From Agaricus subrufescens (Eukaryota > Basidiomycota > Agaricomycetes > Agaricales > Agaricaceae): DNA of 64,000 nucleotides. Of the stretch, positions 1 to 10,481 are shown piece by piece. The notes below the pieces were generated by a model. That model ran no database searches. It had not been told where the DNA came from and saw only the letters and a program-made list of their open reading frames with translations. How positions within the stretch are numbered: the stretch's first letter is position 1; the number at the start of each line of letters is the position of its first letter. The stretch covers positions 1,302,001 to 1,366,000 of the forward strand of contig CM057062.1 of assembly GCA_029945375.1 (NCBI GenBank), in the 5' to 3' direction. A program made the translations under genes and the position numbers.

Positions 1-2
1 CC

Positions 3-1516
3 GAACCTCGGAAGTTCGTAAGGACACGCGTCAGAAATGACGATCGAGAGGACACGTTGAACAGCTACAGCGAGAAACAAAAAAAATATAATGCTTTCGA
101 CAATGAGTGGGATTGTTGTAGAGAGTGGGGAGAGGATCCAGATGAGGAAGACTATGTCGAACCACTTCCTGCTCATGCATTACCTGCAAAAACGGATCAG
201 GAGCTCTTGTCTGAACGCTTGGCAACTGAGGTTGCTCGCTTGCTTTATGAGTACTATGGCTGGGTTGTACCGTTACCCCTACCGCCTGCGGAATACCCCA
301 TTTCCTGGATCTCTGAAGGGGATCGGAAATCGTTTAAAGCAGTCCTTGGACTTCCGTCAGCCCCCCTGGACAGCATTTTCTTTTTTTCACCGTTGGCTAA
401 AGTGGCCTTGCCATACATCCGACTACTGGCGGGCAAGGATAGCACCAGGCCTTCCGGGGATGTTTGGGATCTGTTGCAAGACAACCGTTTGTGCCTGGCG
501 TACACCAGCACCCTCAAGTGCATTTGGACTCTCAAAAGAAAGGAGGAATCATGGTATATGTTTGATTTTGGTTCACTCAGAACCGTACCGTGGAATATTG
601 CAGTGCCCACAGCGGCGAGTGCCCTGATGGTATGTCGTCTGAAAGAGAGACTCGATGAGGCAACAAAAGATAGGCTAGACGAATCGGCTGTGGTGCGCGA
701 TTTGTTGATGGAAGGTGTTCGCTTCCACACAGTCATTCGTCGTGACAGTCTAGGAGCAGCCGAGCCAGACCCTCCGTCGACGTACGTGCCTATGAGATTG
801 TCGGATCACGTCTTCTCCTTGGAAGATCTCAACTTGTACCAGCGTCAATGCCGCCAAATTATGTCTTCTCCCAGGGCTCGTGCAGCACTCATGCGGGGAG
901 GTTTTATACGACGCCGAGCACTGGAATTCATGCTCCCTTCAGAGGGTTTGCGAGGTCCCTGCGGTACTTACGAACATCCTGGCATGATGTTCATTGCACA
1001 TGATGTGAATGGCTTTGAGTATGTAGATGATGAACTCACGGATGAGGAATACGATCTGTTGGCAGGCGTATACATTAAATTCACTGGTAAGTCGAATTGA
1101 TATGAAATGTAATGTTCGCTCTCATTGATATTCTTACAGGGGACAACCTACATACGGCTAAAGTCTCATGGTTTCCACAATGCTGGGTGTTTGAGGGCTG
1201 TGGTTTAGATATAGGTCGTTGGACTGAGCACGCTGAAAGATTTTGGGAAAAGCGCACAGAGGCCGTCTTTCGCGATAAGCTAGCAAACTCGGAAGAACCC
1301 CTCAATTGGGAAAAGCGAATACAAGCGGCAAATCATCCCAATACATCGAGTTTGGGTGACCACCTCAATTTCCGTAGCGCTGGAAAGCTAGGCGTTCCTC
1401 TCAACGTAACTGAATGGCGGTCTAATCTTCGGGGGCTGGGAGATACTAGACGAGCGTGGTCAAAAGTGGAGATATGGTCTAAAGAGTATATAAAACAACA
1501 TGTGGCAGACATCTAG
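3..1516 (+). CDS. Hypothetical protein, two exons seen, 5' end beyond the window
   Basis: I do not recognise this gene. Exon 1 runs from the left edge to 1086. A 53-nt intron (1087-1139, gtaag...ttacag) is followed by exon 2 (1140-1516, stop TAG), and the phases agree. The frame is open back to the first bases. The first start-like codon, near base 57, is TTG, and no ATG occurs for a long way downstream, so the true start is probably outside the window. About 468 residues follow base 57. The protein has an acidic N-terminal stretch, no signal peptide and a C-terminal part rich in Trp and aromatic residues. No catalytic motif is visible. It is followed at once by GC-rich repeat arrays. Confidence 0.6.
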
Positions 1517-1671
1517 CTGGTATTGTCGGACCTCAGTAGCTATTATTCTATTTTTTGGACTTTCGATTATTTTTTTTTTTCATTTCTAGAGATATACGTA
1601 TGTCATGAATAATAGCCTCTAAGTATTGACTAGTGAATAAATTACATTTTTGTGGTATGGTCATCCCTCCC

Positions 1672-1862
1672 ACGTCTGGTCCGCGCCTGGTCCGCGTCTG
1701 GTCCGCGTCTGGTCCGCGCCCTACCCGCGGGTGAGTTTGACATGTCCTCGTCAATGCAAGCCAAGCCCGCGTCAATGCAACTCATACATCTGAAAGCCCG
1801 CGTCTTTCCGCGTCTCTCCGCGTCTCCCCGCGCCCCCCCCGCGGCCTTCACTCGCCCGTCCG
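1672..1862. repeat. CCGCGT minisatellite array 1
   Basis: Two GC-rich blocks, about 1672-1735 and 1795-1862, are built from CCGCGT or CCGCGC followed by a variable 4-6 nt spacer (for example CTGGTCCGCGTC repeated four times, then CCGCGTCTTT and CCGCGTCTCT). The core recurs roughly every 10-12 bp. The stretch between them holds two copies of CGTCAATGCAA. The surrounding DNA is AT-rich, so the array stands out strongly. It lies in the 477-bp spacer between the first gene and F-box copy 1; I see no gene in that spacer. Confidence 0.8.
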
Positions 1863-1993
1863 CGTCACAATTCCCTAGGGTTGCAGAGTCCTTGTGGTGA
1901 TTATATAAGTCAATGCAGACTACTGATTCTACTTGATATGCACAACTAGTATACGTAGGTATCGGCTACGTAGCACAAATCTTAAATAATACC

Positions 1994-3322
1994 TCATTTC
2001 CCTGAAAGATCTGAGTGCTCATCCCGCGTCCATCCGCGTCCATCCGCGTGCAGTCCGCGTGTAGCCCGCGTGCAGTCCGCGTCCGTCCGCGTGAAATCGT
2101 CGTCCGCGCGCGGGCTCCTCGTATTTCTGGTAGCCCGATAATGTATCACGACCTGGAATGAGTATAAATCCACCTGGTTGTTACTCAAAACTTGTAACAA
2201 ATTTTTGAATTCTGAGAAACTGCCCAAACAGCCAATAACGAGTCGTCTCATGCTCGGGGCGAAATCATCGAAGGGAGGTAGAGGAACTCTGATTTCGCTA
2301 GGAAAAGCAAACTCGGATAGCACAGGAAAATGGAGATGTAGCAACACAAGGTCCAGGAGCTGTTGATGTTGACTATTGGCCTGTGAAGTTGTCTCTAAAT
2401 AAGAGTGCACGAGCGTCAGACTGAAGCGTTCGAGAGTGCTGGAGTTGAGCGAAAGAAATTTCTTCAAACATTCAAGTCGTTGGACCTGGATGATGGGTAT
2501 GGAGAGATCCAATCTTTTTAAGTGCGGAAGGCAGCCTATGTCAAACAGAGTCGAAATATCACCAAGACTGACTCGACGATCTTGGTGAAGAATAAGAGTG
2601 TGTAAGGAATGTTTATGAGCTTTGATTAATGTGGCAATACCGCCGGGAAGTCCAGCCAAGGGTGGTTGAGGTTGAATGAATTCCGATCGCATTAGAGTCA
2701 AGGATAGGGATTCGAGGTGGGGAAATAGGTATGAATGTGAGGATGCCCATGTTGAGAAAAAGTTGATGAAGCTGAACAGCCCCAGTGAATTTGCATTGAT
2801 ATTCAACTTGTGAATCGATTCTCTTTTTTGCGATAAAAGAGTTGAGATAAGGTCGGAAAAAGCTGTCTCCCACCCAAAGTCATGGTTATGGAGATCGAGA
2901 GTCAACTCTCTAAGTCGAGAGCAATGGGAGAGAGCATCCACGAGGGCCTCAGTCAACTTTATGAGCTCCACTGGTTGATTCGTTGGGGGTCTCAGTGTGG
3001 AAAAAAATAGCGCAGTCCGTTTGGGCGAGGAGTTATCATAGTGCGGGTTTGTTCTCATTTCCAACCACTTCATATATCGAAGTCTAGCTGGTGATCTGCC
3101 ATGTTGGAGTAAGACTGTGCATTCAAATATAAAGATAGTAGTGATATACTGGATTCCTTCAAATTTCCGTAGATCCACTGTTATGGCTTCGAACGTCTCA
3201 TATTTATCTTCCATTGCTAAATAGAATAAGTGGCGATTGACTGTGAGCAGTCTACGGACGTAGCTGGGAGGAAGGTAAGAAGCTATATGCCTCCAGATCT
3301 CAAAAGGTAAGTTGGGTGTCAT
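1994..3322 (-). CDS. F-box protein, copy 1, C-terminus replaced by repeat-encoded tail
   Basis: Likely a substrate-recognition subunit of an SCF ubiquitin ligase. Exon 1 (3322-3150, 173 nt) starts at the ATG before TPNLPFEIW and carries an F-box-like helix set (LPFEIW..IASYLPP). A 66-nt intron (3149-3084, acceptor CTAG) leads to exon 2 (3083-1994). The total is 420 aa. Exon 2 is Leu-rich with irregular LRR-like strands. It aligns with copies 2 and 4 until about residue 375 (SFQV), where homology stops. The rest is encoded by the CCGCGT array, and the usual last exon (..YT.W.LKYLRL..) is missing. A GTG codon upstream at 3418 was not used. Whether the product works is unknown. Confidence 0.7.
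   Translation of the reverse strand: MTPNLPFEIWRHIASYLPPSYVRRLLTVNRHLFYLAMEDKYETFEAITVDLRKFEGIQYITTIFIFECTVLLQHGRSPARLRYMKWLEMRTNPHYDNSSPKRTALFFSTLRPPTNQPVELIKLTEALVDALSHCSRLRELTLDLHNHDFGWETAFSDLISTLLSQKRESIHKLNINANSLGLFSFINFFSTWASSHSYLFPHLESLSLTLMRSEFIQPQPPLAGLPGGIATLIKAHKHSLHTLILHQDRRVSLGDISTLFDIGCLPHLKRLDLSIPIIQVQRLECLKKFLSLNSSTLERFSLTLVHSYLETTSQANSQHQQLLDLVLLHLHFPVLSEFAFPSEIRVPLPPFDDFAPSMRRLVIGCLGSFSEFKNLLQVLSNNQVDLYSFQVVIHYRATRNTRSPRADDDFTRTDADCTRATRGLHADGRGWTRDEHSDLSGK
2022..2112. repeat. CCGCGT minisatellite array 2, forming the F-box copy 1 tail
   Basis: About eight copies of CCGCGT at ~10-bp spacing with variable 4-bp spacers (CCAT, GCAG, GTAG, CCGT and others). The array lies inside the minus-strand reading frame of F-box copy 1 and encodes its C-terminal tail, which is rich in Arg, Asp and Thr and has no counterpart in the other copies. 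Sequence style is the same as array 1, 160 bp away. Confidence 0.8.
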
Positions 3323-3738
3323 GGTGAGAACCAAGGGAGATACGGCGTTGTGATTTAGTGACAGGGCGGATGGGATGTCCGAAACTGATAGACATCCGAC
3401 GCCTGTCCGATGCACCACTTTTATTCGGCTATGATCATTTCTTCAATTGTATATATTACTCAGCAAGGGCTAATGCAAATTATGAGCAACATACGAACAA
3501 CAAACGAATGCTTCTTTGGCTTAACCCCTTGTCAAATTTTGGCCACTGCATAAATCTCAGCTTTCTACTAATGCAACTGGTACCTTGCTGCATGCCGTGA
3601 GCGAGCTGATACCCCTTCAGATAAATTTTAGCAGCGAGTTTAAGTATCTATTTTAGAAAAACCCAAACGTGAGGACACCAAGGGCACAATGCCAAGTCAA
3701 CCCAAATCGAAGTTGCAGATCCTCTCCAAAACATACAG

Positions 3739-4691
3739 CTAAACAAAACGGGAATATCCAATACCAAAAAAACAAAAAACAAAAAACAAGATAAAAAAGA
3801 ATATCTCGCTTTCTGAAACGTAATTTTTCAAGGGCGAACTCATACGCCAACGCATTCCCACTGGGTCCCTCTCGAACAACCATTTTTTGTCTCCTTTTCC
3901 CAGAAAGTAACCCCTTGCTTCGTATCTTTCTGGCATGAAGAGAGCAGGTATTTGCAACCAAATGCCGATTGACAGTCGCTTAAACGAGGAGTGGAAAGAG
4001 ACTTCAAAGTCACCAGGTTTGTGAAGGATCCCAAAAGGAGGGGGGAAATTATCATGGGATGGGCATATAATCCAGGGACGCCAAGATCTTGGAATCTAGT
4101 ATTGTGCAAGTCAACAAAACTGATGTATCATGTTATTACACGATGCTCTCCAACCTTTTGAATAAACACCCTGAAATCAATGCAAAGTTCACAGTCGTCA
4201 TAACGACTCCAACATCTCCAGTCAACCTGTGAAATTAGCTGCAAAACATTCTTCTCCAGTCTCCCATTATGTTCTTCTACTAGCGTGAAAAACGCCTGCA
4301 GGGGAAATTTATAGGGATCTGGACGAAGATCTATACTGGGGTTTACCAGTCTGCTATGCTGTCGATGAGAGCAAAGGCTTGGATACTCACTGGCCGTATT
4401 GCCCAATACACGAAGTACCATCTCTAAACAACACTGATGAATGCCTGCTGATCTAATAAAATATCATTGGGATCTCGTGACGTCCAAAAGGAAGTTGAGA
4501 AATGATCAGTGATAGAGTTGGAAACTTTCCGGCTCTTCACCTTCAGGCCCTGTCAATTCAAGTACAGAATAGAGGTTCCCGATGGCAATGTGGAATGCTG
4601 CAGAAGAAAGGCCAAGAGCTAAGAAATATGAAATAACCTTTGGGAGTTTCCTAGTGTGACTGTATTCATAGATTCTGAATTTCTGGTAAGC
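3739..4691 (-). pseudogene. NACHT gene A, 3' part (separated by the Gypsy insertion)
   Basis: This is the 3' half of NACHT copy A, cut off by the element at 4692. It contains the rest of exon 2 (to 4391), exon 3 (4330-4155) and exon 4 (4095-3739), with introns at the same places as in intact copy B. Exon 4 keeps the blocks WRPWII, GIWLQI and GYFLGxGDKKWL shared with copy B. The exon 2 remnant has two in-frame TGA stops at positions where copy B has Lys and Arg codons. It is therefore dead even apart from the insertion. The remaining spacer towards F-box copy 1 (3323-3738) is AT-rich and holds nothing else I can identify. Confidence 0.85.
4687..4691. repeat. Left target-site duplication TAAGC
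   Basis: The five bases TAAGC directly precede the 5' LTR and occur again directly after the 3' LTR at 15835-15839. Removing the element and one copy joins the NACHT exon in frame, matching copy B across the join. This marks a normal integrase-mediated insertion. Confidence 0.93.
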
Positions 4692-4918
4692 TGTAAGCCC
4701 CAGCTTACAACGTCATCACACTATTATTAGACAGATATAAAGACTGACGTATGTATAGTGCTTCTTCCTTCTTCCCATTACTTCTGTTATAACCTCCATA
4801 CTTGATATGCGTATCCTTCTCCTTCTATGTTCTTGAATACACAACTTGGAAATACTCCTTTTATGTGTGATAGTGAGTTATCTAAACGGTTACATTCAGT
4901 GTCCCCACGAGGGTTCCA
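4692..4918 (+). repeat. 5' LTR of the Gypsy element
   Basis: 227 bp, beginning TGTAAGCC and ending GGGTTCCA (TG...CA ends). It matches the 3' LTR at 220 of 227 positions without gaps. A TATA-like GATATAAAG near 4734-4742 is the probable start of the element's promoter. Confidence 0.95.
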
Positions 4919-5328
4919 CTTTTTTTTGAGTACTTCCAATTGTGTACTCGTCAAATTCATTTGTCGAGAATAAACAGCCACACTCAGAAACTCTTAGTAG
5001 TTTCTTTAATTCACAACAAGTGCTCAGACACAATTTCCTTTAGCACTTTGACACAATTTCCCTTCGCACTTTGACACAATTTTCCCCCGTGCTTTGATGC
5101 AATTTTCCCCCGCATATATCCCAATTTTTCACGCATATATTAACAAGTATCACTTGTCCCATAGTACTGGCACCGGTTACACATTCTCGTATTTGGCAAA
5201 CAAAGGATACCCCTCCATTGCCTTCTACACCTGCACCTGCACCTTCTCCACCAGTGGATAACCCAACACCTTGTCCTCCTTCTCCCACTTCATCAGACAA
5301 TTCTACAGACATCATCTTTCACACAACA
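4919..5328 (+). other. Gypsy untranslated leader with possible self-primer fold
   Basis: The region between the 5' LTR and the first plausible gag ATG. No tRNA-type primer site beginning TGG is seen at the LTR edge. Instead, bases 4928-4944 are largely complementary to 4840-4858 inside the LTR, so the RNA could fold back on itself. Four 23-bp tandem repeats follow at 5027-5114. Confidence 0.5.
5027..5114. repeat. Four 23-bp tandem repeats in the Gypsy leader
   Basis: Units start at 5027, 5050, 5073 and 5096 with consensus GACACAATTTyCC followed by ~10 nt ending GCACTTT; the last unit is incomplete. Units differ by a few substitutions. They lie upstream of gag in the untranslated leader. Confidence 0.8.
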
Positions 5329-6715
5329 ATGTCTGGCATTAAACTGCCTTCTGGAATCGTGTTACAACCAGGGTGTTTACCCTCGATCCCCAATGTTCCA
5401 ATCACCTCCATTAATGCGGCATTCCTAGCCGATTTCCATACCACATGTGCAAATTACTTTGACAGTCTGACAAAGCCCTTGGCTGACAAACTCAAGGTCG
5501 CACATGCCATGACTTGTCTGTCTACATGTATGCCCATTGCCAACTGGATCACAACTAAACGAGCAGATCTGGTTAAGTTGAAACTTGACAAGTTCATCAT
5601 TCAACTACAACAACATTTTCTTCCTGACAACTAGCATGTTACGTTATGCTTGGAGATGTCCCATCACATCATGAAAGATAAAGACAACTTTGTGACGTGG
5701 ATTGAAGGGCTTATCACCATGAATGGCCATTTGGTTGGCACCCCTTCCCACTTCTCTGATGAACAGTTCATCACTGTCATTGGGGCAAATGTCCGTGAAC
5801 ATCTTTATAATACAGCTGTAGCTAAAGGGCTGTATGACACCTCTGTTTATGACACTATAGAGAAGTGGCAGATCAAGATGAATAAACTCAACAACTCTCA
5901 TACGCTGGAGAACAAGCATTGGCATTTGTTTATGAAAGCTTCCACTGGGAACCAAGGGAGGAACGACTACGCTTCTCGTGGTAACCCTTCCAATAATACT
6001 TCCAATAACACTTCTACCTCCAGTTCTAAACATCACTGGCATTCACCATACTTCCCTACCCGCCCTGTAGAAGAGTTGGAGCCTGTCTCAGCATTTGCAC
6101 ATTCTCATTTCACTGAGGATGGACCTAACCTGGCCCCACCAAAGTTACTTCCGGAAGAGTGATGTATTCTGGAAGAAAACAGAGGGTGTAACAAGTGCTG
6201 GCAGGTGAATGCGGGACACTCTATTGCTCAGTGCAGGAGCAATGCTTCTTCTGGAGACAGTTATCGACCCATTGCTTACTGACTGCTGAAGGATCGTAAT
6301 GGCAACCCAACAAACAGATCATCTTCCTCATCTTACAAAAACAACAACACAAACTCTTCCAATCATACTTCTACATCATCTTCCGGTGGCAAGCACCCTC
6401 ATGGTGGTCAAGATGGCTCTGGTTCTTCCAAACGGGTCAAACAGACCAATGCCATACAGCAGGATAGTTCAGGTGATAGCGATATCGCCATTGCAGCTGC
6501 TCTGTATGCGGTGGGATCTGACTTGCTTGAAGAATCCTTCATTATGCCCATCCTGCCCTCCAGGAGCCTCCCCATACACCATTCCCCTAATGAATCCTCT
6601 TTCATTCATAACCAACCTGCAAATCTCACACGACCTTCCCTGATACAAACAGACATCTCTTCCTACATGCTGACTGAAAGCATTCAAGTGTCCAGTGGTC
6701 AGTCAGGACAGTAAA
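5329..6715 (+). pseudogene. Gypsy gag (capsid and nucleocapsid), interrupted by stops
   Basis: The first good ATG is at 5329, although the frame is open upstream. The capsid-like part is helical. Near 6205 a zinc knuckle of the form CxxCx6Hx4C (CNKCW...GH...QC) identifies nucleocapsid. In the same frame TAG occurs at about 5632, TGA at about 6160 and TGA at about 6280. The TAG could come from a Trp codon by a transition. After the knuckle comes an Asn/Ser-rich linker. The frame runs into the inverted repeat at 6671, where normal order is lost. Confidence 0.8.
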
Positions 6716-7029
6716 TGGCACCCCAAGTAAGTCGGAGTGCCATTTATCTAAGGCTCTCACTATTGCCGGTAACTCTTTTTCATGCACAGGGTAGTTGAGT
6801 TCCGCATTTTTGAATGGGCAGGATTCGAATGCTACAGGTTGGGAAGTTTCCCATGTAGGTCCAAAACTTAGCATTGCACCTGACTGAAAATCAGATGCAT
6901 CGGTGGTTACAAAAATCCGTGAGTCAGGCATCTTTGTATAGTCAATAATGGTCAAACAATCTGTGCTCAGGACAATAGATTTAATCCCCTCAAATGCGGT
7001 ATTGTGAGCAGGCATCCAGTCCAGGAAAT
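6671..7029 (-). repeat. Left arm of 359-bp inverted repeat (RNase H segment)
   Basis: Reverse complement of 8381-8739. Both arms are 359 bp and I count 13 differences, all transitions. This arm is the end of the inverted RT-RNase H block and encodes the RNase H part beginning near FLDWMPAHNT and ending at ECFQS. Confidence 0.93.
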
Positions 7030-7843
7030 CTAATTCTGCCTCTTTGTCTGTTAATTTATTAAGAATCTGAGTATGCTGTGCCAAGTGTGGCAGAAAGGCT
7101 GCCAGATAGTGGACAAGCCCCAAGAATTTACAAACATCTTTTGCACAGGAAGGTCTCAGCCAGTTAAGGATGTGTTCCACTTTGTTATTGTCAGCATATA
7201 TGCCTCCAGCATTTATGACGTGTCCTAGGAAAAAGATCTCCCTCTGAAACAATTTGGTTTTCTTCAAATTACAATATAGTCCTGCATCTCTCAATGCAGT
7301 CAGAATTTGTCATATGTGTTCTCAATGCTCCTCAACTGTGTCGGACCATATGACAATATCATCCAAGTAGATGTGGCAGAATTTCCCAATTAGATGTTGA
7401 AGGGCTTTGTTTATGCGTCTCTGGTGTATAGCTGGCGCATTCCTCAAGCCCATGGGCATAATGCACCATTTGTAAAGACCAAAGGGAGTAGTGACTGCAG
7501 TAAGAGGTATGTCACTGGGCTTCATCCTGGTTTGAAAAAATGCATTCGTCATGTCGATCATTCCCCAAATTTTGCCTCTCCCACAATCAGAGAGAATATC
7601 ATCGATACGTGGCAGCAGATACCTATCTGGTACCGTATTTTTATTCAATTGTTGGTAATTGTTTACCCATCGGGGCAAGGCAGTTGGATCTGCTTTTGGT
7701 ATGATAAAGGCAGGGGATGTGGTTGGTGCTGAGGAGACATGGATTCTCCCACCATCAAGGTGTTGTTGGAAATGTAACCTGGCTATCCTAGTCAGCCAAA
7801 TAACCATTACACCAAAAGGGACAGTTGCTATGGACATGTGCAC
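6671..7843 (-). pseudogene. Gypsy reverse transcriptase plus part of RNase H, inverted
   Basis: On the minus strand, opposite to the rest of the element. The reverse transcriptase is recognised by the palm strand GKIWGMIDMTNAFFQ, GLRNAP and the catalytic IYLDDIVIWS. Stops occur near 7322 and just below (TGA, TGA). The thumb/connection and an RNase H segment (FVTTDASDFQSGAML) follow down to 6671. Reverse transcriptase normally follows protease on the same strand. Here it lies upstream of protease and reversed, so the element cannot make a normal polyprotein. Confidence 0.9.
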
Positions 7844-8373
7844 TGATTAACAATGATTCTAGAGAAATCACAGACGTTGAGGTGCTGATTGACACAGGTG
7901 CTTCCATAGTTTTAATCAGGGACACACTTGCAGAAAAGCTTCATCTTCCACATTTCCACCTGGTGAAACCGATAACCATTGAAACTGCTACTAAGACCTG
8001 TAAACAATTAGACTATTATGTAAATCTTCACCTGTCCTCTCGCGATTCCCTCTACAATGTGAAACCAGTTCAAGCTATTGTTTCTGATGCATTGTCCAAT
8101 GACATTATCCTTGGTATGTCATTCCTTGAGAAAAATTCTATTATTGTTGATGCAGCTAAAGGCAGTGTAACTGATAAATCAGCGAACGCCTTACTTGTAA
8201 ACAGATGCACTCGCAAGATACCAGGTCACAAACATCAAAAAATCCCTTCTGCACACAAACAGCTGATGACCACAAGGAAGTATCATAATTCATTACTTGC
8301 TGATTTAAAGGTCCACTTAGCTATTGCAAAACAAACATTGGATTTATATCATTGCTACCTATTGACATTGTGA
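7825..8373 (+). pseudogene. Gypsy aspartic protease fragment
   Basis: Open frame with the retropepsin active-site motif LIDTGAS and, ~70 residues later, the second conserved block DIILGMSFL. It normally processes Gag-Pol. The first codon listed is TTG, and the true polyprotein frame has been broken upstream by the inversion. It ends at a stop directly before the second RNase H arm (8381). Confidence 0.88.
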
Positions 8374-8380
8374 CAAAAGC

Positions 8381-8739
8381 ATTTCCTGGACTGGATGCCT
8401 GCTCACAATACTGCATTTGAGGAGATTAAATCTATTGTCTTGAGCACAGATTGTTTGACCATTATTGACCATACAAAGATGCCTGACTCACGGATTTTTG
8501 TAACCACCGACACATCTGATTTTCAGTCGGGTGCAATGCTAAGTTTTGGACCTACATGGGAGACTTCCCAACCCATAGCATTCGAATCCTGCCCATTCAA
8601 AAATGCGGAACTCAACTACCCTGTGCATGAAAAAGAGTTACTGGCAATAGTGAGAGCCTTAGATAAATGGCGCTCTGACTTACTTGGGGTGCCATTTACT
8701 GTCCTGACTGACCACTGGACACTTGAATGCTTTCAGTCA
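8381..8739 (+). repeat. Right arm of 359-bp inverted repeat (RNase H segment)
   Basis: Inverted partner of 6671-7029, in the normal orientation of the element. Identity starts at ATTTCCTGGACTGG and ends at CTTTCAGTCA, then both sides diverge abruptly. The 1351 bp between the arms hold the reversed RT and the forward protease. Confidence 0.93.
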
Positions 8740-10296
8740 CAAAAACACCTCTCTTGCTGTCAGGCCCGTTGGTCTGAATTTTTACAGCAATACAATTTTG
8801 AGATTGTATATGTCAATGGTTGTGATAATGCAGCTGCCAATGCATTGTCAAGGACTTCCTTCCCAGAGTGCGCAACTGAGTCTGAAGCTTGGCATATGTC
8901 CAACTATGACACTGTAGATGAGCTGGACATACCAGTGTGCACTGTCCTAAAACCCTCTCATTCCTCACTGATGGACACTTGTAAACAACTCACCTCCAAT
9001 CCCTATTTGGTTGCCCCTGCCTTAGAAATTAGCCATGATGATGAGCTCTATAAGGCCATTGCAGATGGTTATGTGGCTGATCCTTGGTGCAAGAAAGCAT
9101 TGGAAATGGCCATGGATGGGTTAGAAAAAAGGGGTACCTTATTGTATTTCAAAGGCTGGCTTGTGATCCCATGGGTAAACAATCTCCCAAATGTAATATG
9201 CGCACTAGCCCACAATAGCTTGGGCCATTTTGGATTTGAAAAGAACTACATGGCATTGCGCAAGTCTTTTTACTGGCTGGGCATGCATACCTTTTTAGAA
9301 ACTTCCTATATTCCTAGCTGTGACATGTGTCAACGCACCAAGTCCTCCATGCAGAAGCCTGTGGGTCCATTGGATCCCTTGCTGATTTCGGATAAGCAAT
9401 TCCAAACCATTGCCATTGATTTTGTGGGGCCTTTCCCTGAGGGGAATGGCTGCGACCATGTTCTTACCATGACAGATCAGTTAGGCGCTGATATATGCAT
9501 CGTGCCTTGCAAAAAAAATCTCACAGCGCGTGACCTTGCATCCCTGTTCTTTGACCACTGGTTCTGCGAAAATGGATTACCTGAATCAATAATCTCGGAC
9601 AGAGATGTCCTATTCCTATTGCATTTCTGGACACACTTACACAAGATGACAGGAATCAGTCTTAAGCCCTCTTCTGCCTTCCACCCACAGACAGATGGAC
9701 TATTGGAGTGGACCAACAAAACGTTGAATCAAGCCCTTCGGGCTGCTCTGCTGAAGCACCCCAGGGGATGGACTGCCGCCTTGCCTCATATTCACTTCAA
9801 TATTATGAATAACATGAATGCCTCCACGGGCTATTTAGGATTCCAGCTTCGGCTTGGAGTGTCACTGCGTTTAATTCCCCCTATTTCAAAAGACCCTACC
9901 GATGATGAGATGGAGACTCCTCTTCAATTCCTTGAGCGTGTTGTGATAGATGTTGGCACTGCCATGGATAACTTATTGGAAGCAAAGATCTTGCAGGCTT
10001 CACAAGTGAACAAACATCAACAAGCAGACACACCACTCGCAGTAGGAGATAAAGTATTGTTGTCTACAAAAAACTTGCAGAATGACCTGCTCCTTGAACG
10101 CTATTCTGACACATGCCGTTTGCAGCTGAAATTCATCAGGCCCTTCATGATAGCCACCTGCGACTTACCTCACAGCACTGTTACATTGGATGTCCCTGGA
10201 CCAGCAAATAAGTGCAGAGTTTTCCACACCTCCTTGATTAAACCATATTTTGCACTTGAGGATGATCTCCCACACAAAGTTGAAATCCCTGCTTAA
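8381..10296 (+). pseudogene. Gypsy RNase H and integrase, long open frame
   Basis: An uninterrupted frame of over 630 codons. RNase H (FVTTDTSDFQSGAML, ELNYPVHEKELLAIVRALDKW) is followed by the integrase zinc finger (H-x3-H near AHNSLGH, C-x2-C in CDMC) and the catalytic core: first Asp in IAIDFVGPF, second Asp in IISDRD, then a Glu in DGLLEW. A GPY/F-like end (FHTSLIKPYF) follows. The frame stops at 10296, where the DIRS-like insert begins. The chromodomain that should follow is found at 15.4 kb. The protein lacks its own start and the RT, so it is a polyprotein remnant. Confidence 0.9.
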
Positions 10297-10481
10297 AGAG
10301 TGAGAGTCTGCCACACGAGTGACATATGGAACCCGGCAGTAGACAGTGTTCTTTGCGAATGCGTCAAGGTCACGAGCGTGGCCGCTCTTTCTCCCAAACT
10401 CGCTGGACCCACTCGACAGGTCCACTTGCCACACTCTTTTCGAATAGACTTTCCCTATCGTAATTCCAACCTTTCTACATC

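Noticed and set aside
57..59. Start codon for the first gene at 57
   Set aside because: The codon is TTG and the frame is open to the window edge, so I treat the gene as 5' incomplete.
254..736. Antisense frame over the first gene
   Set aside because: Shadow of the plus-strand coding region with no motif or splice context. The same applies to most other overlapping frames in the window.
3416..3418. Longer N-terminus for F-box copy 1 from 3418
   Set aside because: It begins with GTG. The ATG at 3322 matches the start used in copies 2 and 4 and gives an exon of the same 173 nt.
3739..3850. Membrane-spanning tail of NACHT A as proof of membrane location
   Set aside because: The hydrophobic residues come from T-rich DNA and are not well conserved between the copies; it could be an intron or UTR.
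4919..4945. Ordinary tRNA primer-binding site after the 5' LTR
   Set aside because: No TGG-initial tRNA 3' end complement lies near the LTR edge; a T-run is there instead.
5027..5114. CRISPR array
   Set aside because: The repeats are direct and have no unique spacers, and the genome is eukaryotic. No CRISPR-like pattern was seen elsewhere.
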